DNA of 64,000 nucleotides from Actinosynnema pretiosum (GCF_024171695.1 NZ_JAMTCF010000020.1:1-64000); one strand, 5' to 3'. Shown: positions 51,380 to 59,338, counted from the stretch's first letter. A program made the numbers and translations. Notes: generated by a model not told the origin, from the letters alone.

Positions 51380-52093
51380 GTGACCGACGACACCGACTGG
51401 TCGACCCTGGAGCACGCCTTCGGCAGGGCCGACGACATCCCGCCGATGCTGGAGAAGCTGGCCACCGACCCGGACGCCGACACCTGGTCGGAGCTGTGGG
51501 GCTCGATCTACCACCAGGGCAGCACGTACACCGCCAGCGTCGCCGCCCTCCCGCACCTCGCGCGGATCGCCGAGCGGCGCCCGGACGCGGCGCTGGACGC
51601 CGTCGTGCTCGCGGGCCGGATCAGCGCCGCCGAGTGGCCCGACGTCGAGGACGAGCACCCGCGCGCCCTGGAGTCCCTGCGCGCCACCGCCACCGCCCAG
51701 CTCGCCGCCGAGGGCCCGGACGACGACTTCGCGGTGGCCCTCCAGGCCCTGCTCGGCCTCGGCCGCGCCCCGGAGTGGGGCGAGGACGCGTTCGACGGCG
51801 TCATCGGGGGCGGCTGCTGCGTGGCGTGCCCGTCCTGCGAGGTCGACCTGGACGTCCGCTTCCCGTCCAGCACCGGCACCGGCTGGACGGGCGTGGACAC
51901 CGTCCCCGAGCCCGCCACCGAGTTCGAGGGCGTCGCCGCCTGGCTGCACGGCGAGGCGGTGCGGGCGGGAAGACCGGGGGTGGCCGCGACGCTCGCCGAG
52001 CTGTTCGGCACGATTGCCTGCGACGAGTGCGGTGAGCGCTTCGCCCTGGCAGCGGCGCTGACCGGGCTGGAGGGCGACGAGGAAGAGGACTGA
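51380..52093 (+). CDS. Hypothetical protein with Cys-pair motifs, paralogue 1
   Basis: A 237-residue acidic protein. The first 140 residues are helical and HEAT-like (MLEKLATDPDADTWSELWGS, then ALPHLARIAERRPDAALDAV). The C-terminal part has two CxxC pairs, CPSC and CDEC, a likely zinc site. GTG 51380 lies a few bases after a TACCCC box. It is followed after 6 bp by a gene for a related protein with the same architecture, so the two arose by tandem duplication and are co-transcribed. I do not recognise a named family. Confidence 0.65.
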   Translation: MTDDTDWSTLEHAFGRADDIPPMLEKLATDPDADTWSELWGSIYHQGSTYTASVAALPHLARIAERRPDAALDAVVLAGRISAAEWPDVEDEHPRALESLRATATAQLAAEGPDDDFAVALQALLGLGRAPEWGEDAFDGVIGGGCCVACPSCEVDLDVRFPSSTGTGWTGVDTVPEPATEFEGVAAWLHGEAVRAGRPGVAATLAELFGTIACDECGERFALAAALTGLEGDEEED

Positions 52094-52099
52094 CGCGGG

Positions 52100-52753
52100 A
52101 TGAGCGACGCGGTGCCGGTGCTGCTGGAGCGGCTGGAGACCGACCCCGACCCGGAGACCTGGGCGAGCCTGTGGGACGAGCTGTACCACGGCGCGGCCGA
52201 CCCGGCGGCGGGCGTCGGAGCGCTGCCGCGCCTGCTGCGCGTGGCCGAGTTCCAGCCGACGGAGGCGATCGACGCGGTCGTCCTGGCGGGCAGGCTGAGC
52301 GCGGCCGGGTGGCCCGCCCCGCAGGAGTCCCAGGCCGAGGTGCTGGAGGCCCTGCGCGACCACGCGAAGGCCCAGCTCGCCGAGGCGGACACCGACATCG
52401 ACACCGCCTACCTGATCGCGGCCCTGCTGGGTCTCGGCCAGGCCCCGGAGTGGGGCGAGCTGTTCGACGGCGTCGAACTCGGCGGCTACGACCTGACCTG
52501 CCCCGGCTGCGCCCGCCACCTGACCGTCCGCCTGCCGTCCACCGGCAAGGAGGACTGGCTGTCGGCCGACACCACCGCCGAGCCCGCGCTGGAGGAGGAC
52601 CTCACCGGCACGGCGGAGTGGGCGTACCGCACGGCGGTCGAGTCGGGCAGCGCGGCCGTGGCGGGCGCGGTGCGCGAGCTGTTCGGCGAGGCGACCTGCC
52701 CGCACTGCGCGGCGGTGTTCGTCCCGGCGGAGCGCGTGCTCGCCCAGGGCTGA
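52100..52753 (+). CDS. Hypothetical protein with Cys-pair motifs, paralogue 2
   Basis: A 217-residue paralogue of the preceding protein. It shares the segment LLERLETDPDPETWASLWDE (compare MLEKLATDPDADTWSELWGS), the helical block EAIDAVVLAGRLSAAGWP, GLGQAPEWGE, and two CxxC pairs (CPGC and CPHC). ATG 52100 is 6 bases past the upstream stop, so translation is coupled. A hairpin ends the unit. Function unknown; the paired Cys suggest zinc binding, and the pair may form a heterodimer. Confidence 0.65.
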   Translation: MSDAVPVLLERLETDPDPETWASLWDELYHGAADPAAGVGALPRLLRVAEFQPTEAIDAVVLAGRLSAAGWPAPQESQAEVLEALRDHAKAQLAEADTDIDTAYLIAALLGLGQAPEWGELFDGVELGGYDLTCPGCARHLTVRLPSTGKEDWLSADTTAEPALEEDLTGTAEWAYRTAVESGSAAVAGAVRELFGEATCPHCAAVFVPAERVLAQG

Positions 52754-52759
52754 CCCGAG

Positions 52760-52793
52760 GCTCCGGGGCCGCTCATCGGAGCGACCCCGGAGC
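52760..52793. terminator. Hairpin after the paralogue pair
   Basis: GCTCCGGGG (52760-52768) pairs with CCCCGGAGC (52785-52793), with an inner GCTC/GAGC stem around ATCG. Confidence 0.7.
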
Positions 52794-53165
52794 GCGACCG
52801 CCCGCGTTCCCGTTCGGATCGGAGCGGGACGGGTGGTGGAACCACCTGACCATCCGGGCCACGCTGGCGGGCGGGTGGACCAGGAGCACGCCGTCGTGAC
52901 CCGTCGCGGCCAGGAGCACCGGTCTGCCCCCGTCTTCCGCGCACCACCGCACCTCGGGCTCCGGCAGGGTGACGCGTTGCGCCCGTCCACCGGCAGGTCG
53001 CCCGACTCGGCCCGGCGCAGCACCAGGAATCCCCGTCCGCGCACGACCGCCTGCCTGGTGCGGTGGCGCTGGCGGGCAGGTGCACCCGGTACGGCAAGGT
53101 CGCCGACGCCGTCCGCTGATCTTCGCGGTGTTCGGCGCCGCGCCCTGCCGAATGCCCGGAACGGG
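52794..53165 (-). pseudogene. Possible decayed minus-strand reading frame
   Basis: No intact gene is present, but protein-like segments occur on the minus strand in successive frames: LPYRVHLPASATAPGR, then VRGRGFLVLRRAESGDLPVD, then RVTLPEPEVRWCAEDGGRPV and LLAATGHDGVLLVHPPA. Joined, they would read as one short protein needing two frameshifts. In DNA this GC-rich such continuity can arise by chance, so this is only a candidate remnant. Confidence 0.2.
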
Positions 53166-54167
53166 TCAAGGCTTCAGGAACGCCAGCAGTTCCGCCGTCA
53201 CGAACTCCGGGTTCTCCTCCACCAGCCAGTGCCCCGCGCCCGGCACGTCCGCCGACCGCACCACGTTCGTCAGCCTCGGCGCGACCGTCGCCCGGATCGC
53301 GTCGGACTGCCCCTGCGCGGCCAGCACCAGGGTCGGCACGTCGGTCGGCGCGGCGGCCTCGGCGGCCCGCACGTCCGCGCCGAGCGACCGGTACAGCTCG
53401 AACCCGCCCGACAGCGCCTCCGGGGCCCGGTAGGTGCGCGCGTACTCGTCGATCTCGGCCTCGCTGAACGGGGACGCGGTCGCGGTGCCGCCGAAAGCCG
53501 TGCCGTTGAAGGAGACCTGCGGGTAGAACAGCGACAGGTACTCGCGCACGTCGTCGCCCACCACCGCCTCCGGCACCCTCGGCTGCGAGTGGAACGCGAT
53601 GTGCCAGCTCAGCGAGCGGTACGCCGCCTCGTCGACCGCCGGGCCGGGCAGCGGCAGGTCCAGGTAGCCCAGCCGCGCGGTGTCCTGCGGGAACTGGGCG
53701 GCGTACTGGAACGCCACCGCCGCGCCGAGGTCGTGACCGATCACGGCGGCGTCGCGGACGCCGAGGCGATCGGCGACCAGGGTGTGCGCGTAGCGGGCGA
53801 GGGTGGCTTTGTCGTAGCCGGACGGGGTTCCGGTGCTGTCGCCCAGGCCTGGCAGGTCGATCGCGTAGACGGTGTGGTGCTCGGCCAGCTCGGGCATGAT
53901 CTCCCACCAGCCGTACCAGGTCTGCGGCCAACCGTGCAGCAGCACCACGGGCGACCCGCTGCCACCGGTCACGTAGTGCATCCGCACGCCGTCCACGTCG
54001 GCGAACTCGTGGCGGAACCTCCCGGCGAACTCGGGGTCGTCGCGGGTGATCGCCTCGTGCGCCGGGACCTCGTGCGCCGGGACCTCGGGTTCGGGCGCCG
54101 AACAGGCCGCGGCGCCCAGCGCGAGCAGGGCGGCCAGCGCGGTCACCAGGCGGTGTCGGGTTCTCAT
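53166..54167 (-). CDS. Lipoprotein alpha/beta hydrolase, epoxide-hydrolase-like
   Basis: A 333-residue exported hydrolase. The signal peptide ends in lipobox LGAAAC (Cys 22), followed by a PAHEVPAHE linker. The core has the oxyanion motif LLHGWPQTWYGWWEIMPEL, nucleophile Asp in VIGHDLGAAVAFQYAAQ, and the C-terminal His in ADVPGAGHWLVEENPEF. An Asp nucleophile with the HGWPQ motif is typical of epoxide hydrolases and haloalkane dehalogenases, though an extracytoplasmic lipoprotein location is uncommon for them. ATG 54167 with AAGGAGA upstream. Last gene of a three-gene operon after the methyltransferase and DUF664 genes. Confidence 0.88.
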   Translation of the reverse strand: MRTRHRLVTALAALLALGAAACSAPEPEVPAHEVPAHEAITRDDPEFAGRFRHEFADVDGVRMHYVTGGSGSPVVLLHGWPQTWYGWWEIMPELAEHHTVYAIDLPGLGDSTGTPSGYDKATLARYAHTLVADRLGVRDAAVIGHDLGAAVAFQYAAQFPQDTARLGYLDLPLPGPAVDEAAYRSLSWHIAFHSQPRVPEAVVGDDVREYLSLFYPQVSFNGTAFGGTATASPFSEAEIDEYARTYRAPEALSGGFELYRSLGADVRAAEAAAPTDVPTLVLAAQGQSDAIRATVAPRLTNVVRSADVPGAGHWLVEENPEFVTAELLAFLKP

Positions 54168-54198
54168 CTGAGCGTGTTCTCCTTGTGCCTCTTCGGTG

Positions 54199-54666
54199 TC
54201 AGCGCCCGGTGGCGCCGTCGATCAGCTCGCGCAGGATGTCCGCGTGACCCGCGTGGCGACCGGTCTCCTCGATCAGGTGGACCAGCGCCCAGCGGACCGA
54301 GGGCGCGTCGGGGTGGGGGAGCGGGTCGCCCAGGTCCGCGACCCCGTCGAGCACGGCGTTCGCCCGCGCGACCGCGTCCCGGTAGCGGGCCAGGACGTCG
54401 GCGACGGTGTCGGTCGGCGCGGCCAGGAAGGTCGACGGCCAGTGGATCCCCTTCTCCCCCAGGAAGGTCGCGCGCTCCACGTGCGCCAGGTGGTTGACCA
54501 GGCCGAGCAGGTTCGTGCCGGACGGGACGCCCGCGGTGCGCACCTGCGGTTCGGGGGCGCCGTCGAGCTTGGCGGCGGCGCAAGACCGCAAGTAGTCGAG
54601 GAATCCGCGCAGCACCTGGACTTCCGAGTTCCCGGTCCGGGGCGGCGGGGTGTCGTGACGGGGCAT
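54199..54666 (-). CDS. DinB/DUF664-family protein
   Basis: A 155-residue four-helix-bundle protein of the DinB/DUF664 group. The putative metal-binding histidines lie in GLVNHLAHVERATFLGEKGI and in the hallmark C-terminus RWALVHLIEETGRHAGHADI. Several family members are metal-dependent, thiol-linked (mycothiol or bacillithiol) transferases, so a detoxification role is plausible. ATG 54666. It lies 22 bp after the methyltransferase gene and 31 bp before the hydrolase gene on the same strand. Confidence 0.85.
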   Translation of the reverse strand: MPRHDTPPPRTGNSEVQVLRGFLDYLRSCAAAKLDGAPEPQVRTAGVPSGTNLLGLVNHLAHVERATFLGEKGIHWPSTFLAAPTDTVADVLARYRDAVARANAVLDGVADLGDPLPHPDAPSVRWALVHLIEETGRHAGHADILRELIDGATGR

Positions 54667-54688
54667 TCTCTGTCCTTTTCAGACGGTG

Positions 54689-55300
54689 TCAGCGGGTGCG
54701 GCGGATCAGCAGGACGTGGTCGACCACCTCGGCGCGCTGCCCGCCAGGGCCGGTCGCGACCCTGGTCGGCGACTCGCACCGCTCCACCGCCCACCCGTCC
54801 GCGTCCAGCGCCAACTCCTCGGCGACCTCGTGCGGCGGCGGGTTGTGGTCGTCCTGCCCCCACGACCAGGGCGCGGCCGATCCGTGGTCCACGACCAGCA
54901 GGCGGCCACCGGGCCGCAGCGACCGCGCGGCGGCGCGCAGGACCGACGAGCGGTCCAGGGCGAACGGGGTGTGCAGGTAGTGGGCGCAGACCAGGTCGAA
55001 CCGGCCGCTCGGGAACGAGTCGGCCAGGTCGTGCCGCTCGGCGGTGACCCGGTCGGCCACGCCGTGCTCCCGCGCCAGCGCGGTCACCCGCTCGACGGCG
55101 GTGGCCGAGATGTCCGTGGCGCGCACCCGCCATCCCGCGCCCGCCAACCACAATGCGTCGCCACCGCCGCCGCACCCCAGGTCCAGCGCGTCACCGGGTT
55201 CCCACGCCCCGGCGACCTCTGTAAGACGCGCGTTCGGCGCGGGCGTGGCCGGTGGGCGGTTCGCGTGGACGTTCTCCCAGAACTCGGTCGCGCTGCTCAT
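54689..55300 (-). CDS. Class I SAM-dependent methyltransferase
   Basis: A 203-residue methyltransferase. It starts MSSATEFWENVHANRPPATP, with SAM-binding motif ALDLGCGGGGDALWLAGAGW, acidic residue in VRATDISATAVERV, and VCAHYLHTPFALDRSSVLRA. The FW..VY/H N-terminus and acidic motif resemble small-molecule methyltransferases that act on thiols or metalloids, but the substrate is not determinable. First gene of the operon with DUF664 and hydrolase genes, and divergent from the XRE-cupin gene with 86 bp between starts, where the TTGCC-N5-GGCAA palindrome lies. Confidence 0.88.
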   Translation of the reverse strand: MSSATEFWENVHANRPPATPAPNARLTEVAGAWEPGDALDLGCGGGGDALWLAGAGWRVRATDISATAVERVTALAREHGVADRVTAERHDLADSFPSGRFDLVCAHYLHTPFALDRSSVLRAAARSLRPGGRLLVVDHGSAAPWSWGQDDHNPPPHEVAEELALDADGWAVERCESPTRVATGPGGQRAEVVDHVLLIRRTR

Positions 55301-55361
55301 GAGTGCTCCTCTCCCTCGGTGCGGCCAGTCTCACCGGGAGCACCCTGAACTGGCACGGAAA

Positions 55362-55378
55362 CTTGCCGTTTTGGCAAG
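55362..55378. promoter_or_regulatory. TTGCC-N5-GGCAA palindrome, site B
   Basis: CTTGCCGTTTTGGCAAG has perfect 6-bp arms around 5 bases, the same TTGCC-N5-GGCAA pattern as site A at 50386. It overlaps the likely -10 of the XRE-cupin gene, 8 bases before its GTG, a repressor (autoregulatory) position, and can also control the divergent methyltransferase operon. Confidence 0.65.
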
Positions 55379-55386
55379 ATGGTGGG

Positions 55387-55989
55387 GTGGACCGGGAACT
55401 GGACGGGGTGCTCGACGCGGTGGGCCCCAGGCTGCGGGCGCTGCGGCGCGATCGGGGCGTCACGCTGGCGGAGCTGTCGCTGAGGACCGGCGTGTCCGAG
55501 AGCACGCTGTCCCGGCTGGAGAGCGGGCAGCGGCGGGCGACGCTGGAGTTCCTGCTGCTGCTGGCGCGCGCCCACGACGTGCCGCTGGACGACCTGGTCG
55601 GCGCGCCGCGCACCGGCGATCCGCGCATCCACCTCAAACCGATCACCCGGTTCGGCATGACGTTCGTGCCGCTGTCCCGTCGACCGGGCGGGGCGCACGC
55701 GTTCAAGATGGTCATCCCCGCCGAACCCGAACCCCTGGAACCCGCGCCGAAGACGCACGAGGGCCTGGAGTGGCTGTACGTGCTCAGCGGCCGGTTGCGG
55801 CTCGTGGTCGGGGACCGGGACCTGGTGCTGCCACCGGGGGAGGCGGCCGAGTTCGACACGTCGCTGCCGCACTGGTTGGGCAGCGCGGACGGGGGCGCGG
55901 TGGAGCTGCTGATCCTGTTCGGGCTGCACGGGGTCCGCTCGCACGTGCGACCCGACGCGAACCGGACCGGGAACGACGAGGAGCCCTGA
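55387..55989 (+). CDS. XRE-cupin transcriptional regulator (B)
   Basis: A 200-residue regulator similar in design to regulator A at 49763. The helix-turn-helix is LRALRRDRGVTLAELSLRTG, then VSESTLSRLESGQRRATLEF; compare STLSRIENGQRR in A. The cupin domain contains KTHEGLEWLYVLSGRLRLVV and FDTSLPHWLGSADGG. GTG 55387 matches family N-termini; longer starts would place coding sequence across the palindrome. Divergent from the methyltransferase/DUF664/hydrolase operon, its probable target. Confidence 0.9.
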   Translation: MDRELDGVLDAVGPRLRALRRDRGVTLAELSLRTGVSESTLSRLESGQRRATLEFLLLLARAHDVPLDDLVGAPRTGDPRIHLKPITRFGMTFVPLSRRPGGAHAFKMVIPAEPEPLEPAPKTHEGLEWLYVLSGRLRLVVGDRDLVLPPGEAAEFDTSLPHWLGSADGGAVELLILFGLHGVRSHVRPDANRTGNDEEP

Positions 55990-56012
55990 CCCCACGACGG
56001 GACCAGGGCTCC
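55980..56012. terminator. Hairpin overlapping the XRE-cupin stop codon
   Basis: GGAGCCCTG (55980-55988) pairs with CAGGGCTCC (56004-56012); the TGA stop begins in the left arm. It lies between convergent genes. Confidence 0.6.
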
Positions 56013-56024
56013 GGCGACCGGCGG

Positions 56025-56843
56025 TCAGCCCCGCCCGGCGCGCACGGCGGCCACGACACCGCCGTCCACCAGCAGGTCCGCGCCGGTGACGAACGAGGAA
56101 CCGGGCCCGAGCAGGAACGCGGCGGCCTCGGCGATGTCGCTCGCCGTGCCGACCCGCCCGGTGCCGGACGCGGCCACCATCGCCCGCATCCGCTCGCCGC
56201 TCGCGCTCGCGAGCTCCTGCTGCCCCATGGGGGTGGCGATCACGCCGGGGCTGATCGAGTTGACCCGCGCGCCGCGCTCGCCCCACGCGCGTGAGGCGGC
56301 CTGGACCTGGAAGTGGTTGGCGCGCTTGGCGATCCCGTACGCGCCACCGGGGTTCAGCGCCGCCGGGTCCAGCTCGGGCGAGGCGATCAGCTCGGCCGCG
56401 GTCCTGGTCGCCAGCAACCGCTCCAGCTCCGGGGTGATCGGGGTCAGGTACCCGCCCATGCTGGCGATCACCACACCCGCCCCGCCCGGCGCGACGACCC
56501 GGCCGAACTCCGCCAGCACCAGTTCCACGCCGAGCAGGTCGACGGCGAGGATCGCCCGCACCGGGGCCTGCGCGGGGGAGAGCCCGGCGGTGTGCGCGAC
56601 CTGCGCGACCCGCCCCAGCGCGGCGGCGGCGTCGGCCAGCGCGCGCACGGACCCCGCGTCCGACACGTCGACCCGCTGGGCGGTCACCACGTGCCCCTCG
56701 CCGCGCAGCGCGTCGGCGGCGGACGTCAGCGCGGCCTCGTCGAAGTCCGCGAGCAGCACGTGCCTGCCCGCGCCCTGGCGGTGGGCGATGGCCCGCCCCA
56801 TGCCACCCATCCCGATGACCACGACCACCTCGGTGTCGCGCAT
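56025..56843 (-). CDS. Short-chain dehydrogenase/reductase
   Basis: A 272-residue SDR. The N-terminal glycine motif is VVVVIGMGGMGRAIAHRQGA, a variant of TGxxxGxG; the acidic residue LLADFDEAAL favours NAD(H). The active site has Ser in VVIASMGGYLTPITPEL and the YxxxK pair in GGAYGIAKRANHF. Also typical are ARVNSISPGVIATPMG and FVTGADLLVDGG. ATG 56843 with GGAGG upstream. Divergent from a TetR gene across a perfect 19-bp palindrome, so its expression is probably relieved by the TetR ligand, perhaps the substrate itself. Confidence 0.92.
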   Translation of the reverse strand: MRDTEVVVVIGMGGMGRAIAHRQGAGRHVLLADFDEAALTSAADALRGEGHVVTAQRVDVSDAGSVRALADAAAALGRVAQVAHTAGLSPAQAPVRAILAVDLLGVELVLAEFGRVVAPGGAGVVIASMGGYLTPITPELERLLATRTAAELIASPELDPAALNPGGAYGIAKRANHFQVQAASRAWGERGARVNSISPGVIATPMGQQELASASGERMRAMVAASGTGRVGTASDIAEAAAFLLGPGSSFVTGADLLVDGGVVAAVRAGRG

Positions 56844-56865
56844 GACGCCTCCCGTTCCCCGCTTC

Positions 56866-56884
56866 ACGAGACGATTCGTCTCGT
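56866..56884. promoter_or_regulatory. Perfect 19-bp TetR operator
   Basis: ACGAGACGATTCGTCTCGT is fully palindromic around T56875. It lies 22 bp before the SDR start and 25 bp before the TetR start, covering the -35 region of the TetR promoter (-10 TACCCT at 56898-56903). Confidence 0.8.
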
Positions 56885-56909
56885 CTGGGTGCGAAGGTAC
56901 CCTCCGCGA

Positions 56910-57533
56910 GTGGTCCAGTCGCACCCCCGCCGTCGCAGCGCGGCAGCGCACCGCGCCATCCTGGAGGCGGTGCGGGACCTGCTGCAGGAGTCCGGCTACG
57001 AGCGGCTGTCCATGGACGGCATCGCGGCGCGCGCGGGCGTGGGCAAGCAGACCCTCTACCGCTGGTGGCCGTCCAAGGCGGCGGTGGTGGCCGAGGCGAC
57101 CGTCGCCGGGCTGGTGTGGAACGGCGGTGGCGAGGTCCCCGAGACCGGCGACGTGGCCGTCGACCTGCGCGCCTGGCTGACCGTCCTGGTGGAGTCCACG
57201 GCGGAGCGGGCGTCACTGGTCCGAGCCCTCATCTCGGCCTCCGCGGACGACCGGGGCGAGGCCCGCCGCCTCTACCTGCGCTTCACCGGCCCCCACCGCG
57301 ACGCCGTCCTCGCCCGCCTGCGCCGCGGCGTGGACTCCGGCCAGGTGCGCCCCGACGCGGACCTGGACGCGGTCGCCGACGCCTGCGTGGGCACCCTGCT
57401 CTTCCAGGTCCTCACCGACAACGAGAACCACTCGGCGTCCCGACTGGACGGCCTCCTGCGCCTGCTCCTACCGGGCCTCCTGGTCCACCCCCAGGCCACT
57501 GGCGCCCCCGAACCACCCGGCGACCACGACTGA
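56910..57533 (+). CDS. TetR-family transcriptional regulator
   Basis: A 207-residue TetR regulator. The helix-turn-helix is HRAILEAVRDLLQESGYERL, then GIAARAGVGKQTLYRWWPSK, the GKxTxYRWW form of the AcrR-like subgroup with a TetR_C-type ligand domain (RALISASADDRGEARRLYLR). GTG 56910 lies 7 bases after TACCCT, so the mRNA is probably leaderless. It should bind the 19-bp palindrome and repress itself and the divergent SDR gene. Confidence 0.9.
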   Translation: MVQSHPRRRSAAAHRAILEAVRDLLQESGYERLSMDGIAARAGVGKQTLYRWWPSKAAVVAEATVAGLVWNGGGEVPETGDVAVDLRAWLTVLVESTAERASLVRALISASADDRGEARRLYLRFTGPHRDAVLARLRRGVDSGQVRPDADLDAVADACVGTLLFQVLTDNENHSASRLDGLLRLLLPGLLVHPQATGAPEPPGDHD

Positions 57534-57970
57534 CCTGGGCCGTCCCGCTCTGCCCCGCTGCTCACCTGGGCCGTCCCGCTCCGCCCCGCCCCGCTGCTCA
57601 CCTGGGCCGTTCCGCCCCACCCCGCCGCTCACCTGGGCCGCTTCGCCCCGCCCCGTCCCGTCCCGCCGCTGACCTTGCCTTCCTCTCGCTGAGTCGGACT
57701 GCCCCACGGCGCCTGAGGCCGTCCCGCCGCTGCTCTGGGTCACCCCGTCGCCGAACCGTCCCGCCGCGCCTCGGCCGCCTCCTTCCGCCTCTGCCTCCGC
57801 CCCGACCGTCCCGCCGCACCTGGGCAGTCCCGCCGCCCTAACCGTCCCGCCGCACCTGGGCCGTCCCTCTGCCTTGACCGTCCCGCTGAGCCTCGGGCAG
57901 GCCCGCTGGCTGAGCCGTCCCGCCGCGTCTCGGGCCAGCCCACTGGCTGAGCCGGGCCACCGCCCCCCCT
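57531..57970. repeat. Degenerate GC-rich tandem repeat region
   Basis: Four imperfect units of 32-38 bp beginning CACCTGGGCCGTCCCGC or similar run from 57531 to about 57670. More loosely related copies of ACCGTCCCGCCGCACCTGGG and GGCTGAGCCGTCCCGCCGC continue to about 57970. Frames open on the minus strand encode Gly/Arg/Glu repeats without ribosome sites, so I regard the 660-bp gap (57534-58193) as non-coding. Confidence 0.6.
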
Positions 57971-58193
57971 GAGCCGTCCCACCTCGTCGCGAACCGGCCT
58001 GTCACATCCCCAGCCCAGCCCGCCGTGTACCCGCCACCGCGCCACACCGCGCCCTTCTCATCACCCACCGCGATCAGTCGCATAACCGATCACTCGATCG
58101 TGTGGCCAACGGTGTGGGCCACCCGCCGCCCGGTTCCCGTACCGTGATCGTTTTGCCGGACGCCCGACCGGCGCGGTGATCGGAGGACGACGC

Positions 58194-59324
58194 GTGAGCG
58201 AGGTCTACCGGGACGAGGTCCCGGCGCACCTGAGGACCACGGCGCAACTGCGCTCGTCGGGAAGGCGACCGGTCGACCCGAGCAAGGCCGCCGCCTGGCT
58301 GGAGCGCGTCTTCGACGGCGACGTCTGGCGCACCGCCCTGCACGACGTCACCGCGACCACCCCGCTGACGTCGTCGCCCCCACGCGCCGCTGAACCAGCG
58401 CGCGCCACCACCTCACCCGCGCGCGAGGAGTCCGCGACGTGGGCCCGCGACGTCCTCGCCGACCGCGACGCGGTCGTGCTCGACACCGAGCTGACCGACT
58501 TCACCGGGCGCGTCATCGAGATCGCCGTGGTGGCCACCGATGGCGCCACCCTGCTGACCTCGCTCGTCGACCCGGAGGGCGCGCAGATCAACCCGTACGC
58601 GCAGCGCGCGCACGGCATCACCGCCCAGATGCTCACCGGCGCCCCCACGCTGGAGCAGCTGTGGCCGAAGCTCGACCACGTCCTGCGCGGCAAGCGGGTG
58701 ATCGCCTGGAACGCCCCGTTCGACCTCACCAGGCTGCGCGCCGAGCACCGACGCCTCTTCGGGGACGCCGACCTCCCGGACTGGCTGACCGGCCCGTGGC
58801 TGTGCGCGATGCGCAAGCACGCGGCCTGGGTGGGCGACCGCAACACCAAGAGCGGCGGCTACCGCAACCACCGCCTGGAAGGCGGCCACCGCGCGGAGGG
58901 CGACTGCCTCGCCGCCCTGGCCTGGATCAAGCGCATGGCGGACACCGCGCCCGGCGCGGAAGCCAGCACGGAAGCGCGAGCCGACGCGGAGGCGCGAGCC
59001 AGCACGGAGGCGCACCCCGACACGGAAGCGCACCCCGACGCGGTCACGACCGGCGCACCGGCACCCGACCTGGCGACGATCCGCGAGCTGTGGCCCCAGG
59101 TCCTGGGCAAGGTCCGCGAGCACAGCCGGTCCCTGGAGGCCATGCTGGGCAAGGCGGAGCCCACCGTCGTGGCAGGCCGCGTCCTGACGATCCGCCACCC
59201 CTCCTCGGTGGTCGGCCGCAGGGTCGCGCAGAGCCAGAACCTCGACCTGCTCAACGCCGCGCTGACCGCCGTCCTCGGCCTGCCGTGGACCACGCGGGTC
59301 GCACCGCACGACCCCACCGCCTGA
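58194..59324 (+). CDS. DnaQ-like 3'-5' exonuclease fused to a DnaX-tail-like domain
   Basis: A 376-residue protein. About 80 residues of N-terminal helices (EVYRDEVPAHLRTTAQLRSS) lead to a DEDDh exonuclease domain: ExoI VVLDTELTDFTGRVIEIAVV (near residue 97), ExoII IAWNAPFDLTRL, and ExoIII GHRAEGDCLAALAW (His-x4-Asp near 232-237). A linker of Ala/Glu/Thr repeats (EASTEARADAEARASTEAHP) follows. The last 80 residues (IRELWPQVLGKVREHSRSLE, then LDLLNAALTAVLGLPWTTRV) look like the C-terminal domain of actinobacterial DnaX (gamma/tau). A role in repair or at the replisome is inferred. GTG 58194 with GGAGGA 6 bases upstream. Confidence 0.82.
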   Translation: MSEVYRDEVPAHLRTTAQLRSSGRRPVDPSKAAAWLERVFDGDVWRTALHDVTATTPLTSSPPRAAEPARATTSPAREESATWARDVLADRDAVVLDTELTDFTGRVIEIAVVATDGATLLTSLVDPEGAQINPYAQRAHGITAQMLTGAPTLEQLWPKLDHVLRGKRVIAWNAPFDLTRLRAEHRRLFGDADLPDWLTGPWLCAMRKHAAWVGDRNTKSGGYRNHRLEGGHRAEGDCLAALAWIKRMADTAPGAEASTEARADAEARASTEAHPDTEAHPDAVTTGAPAPDLATIRELWPQVLGKVREHSRSLEAMLGKAEPTVVAGRVLTIRHPSSVVGRRVAQSQNLDLLNAALTAVLGLPWTTRVAPHDPTA

Positions 59325-59338
59325 CGGACGGGGCTTGA

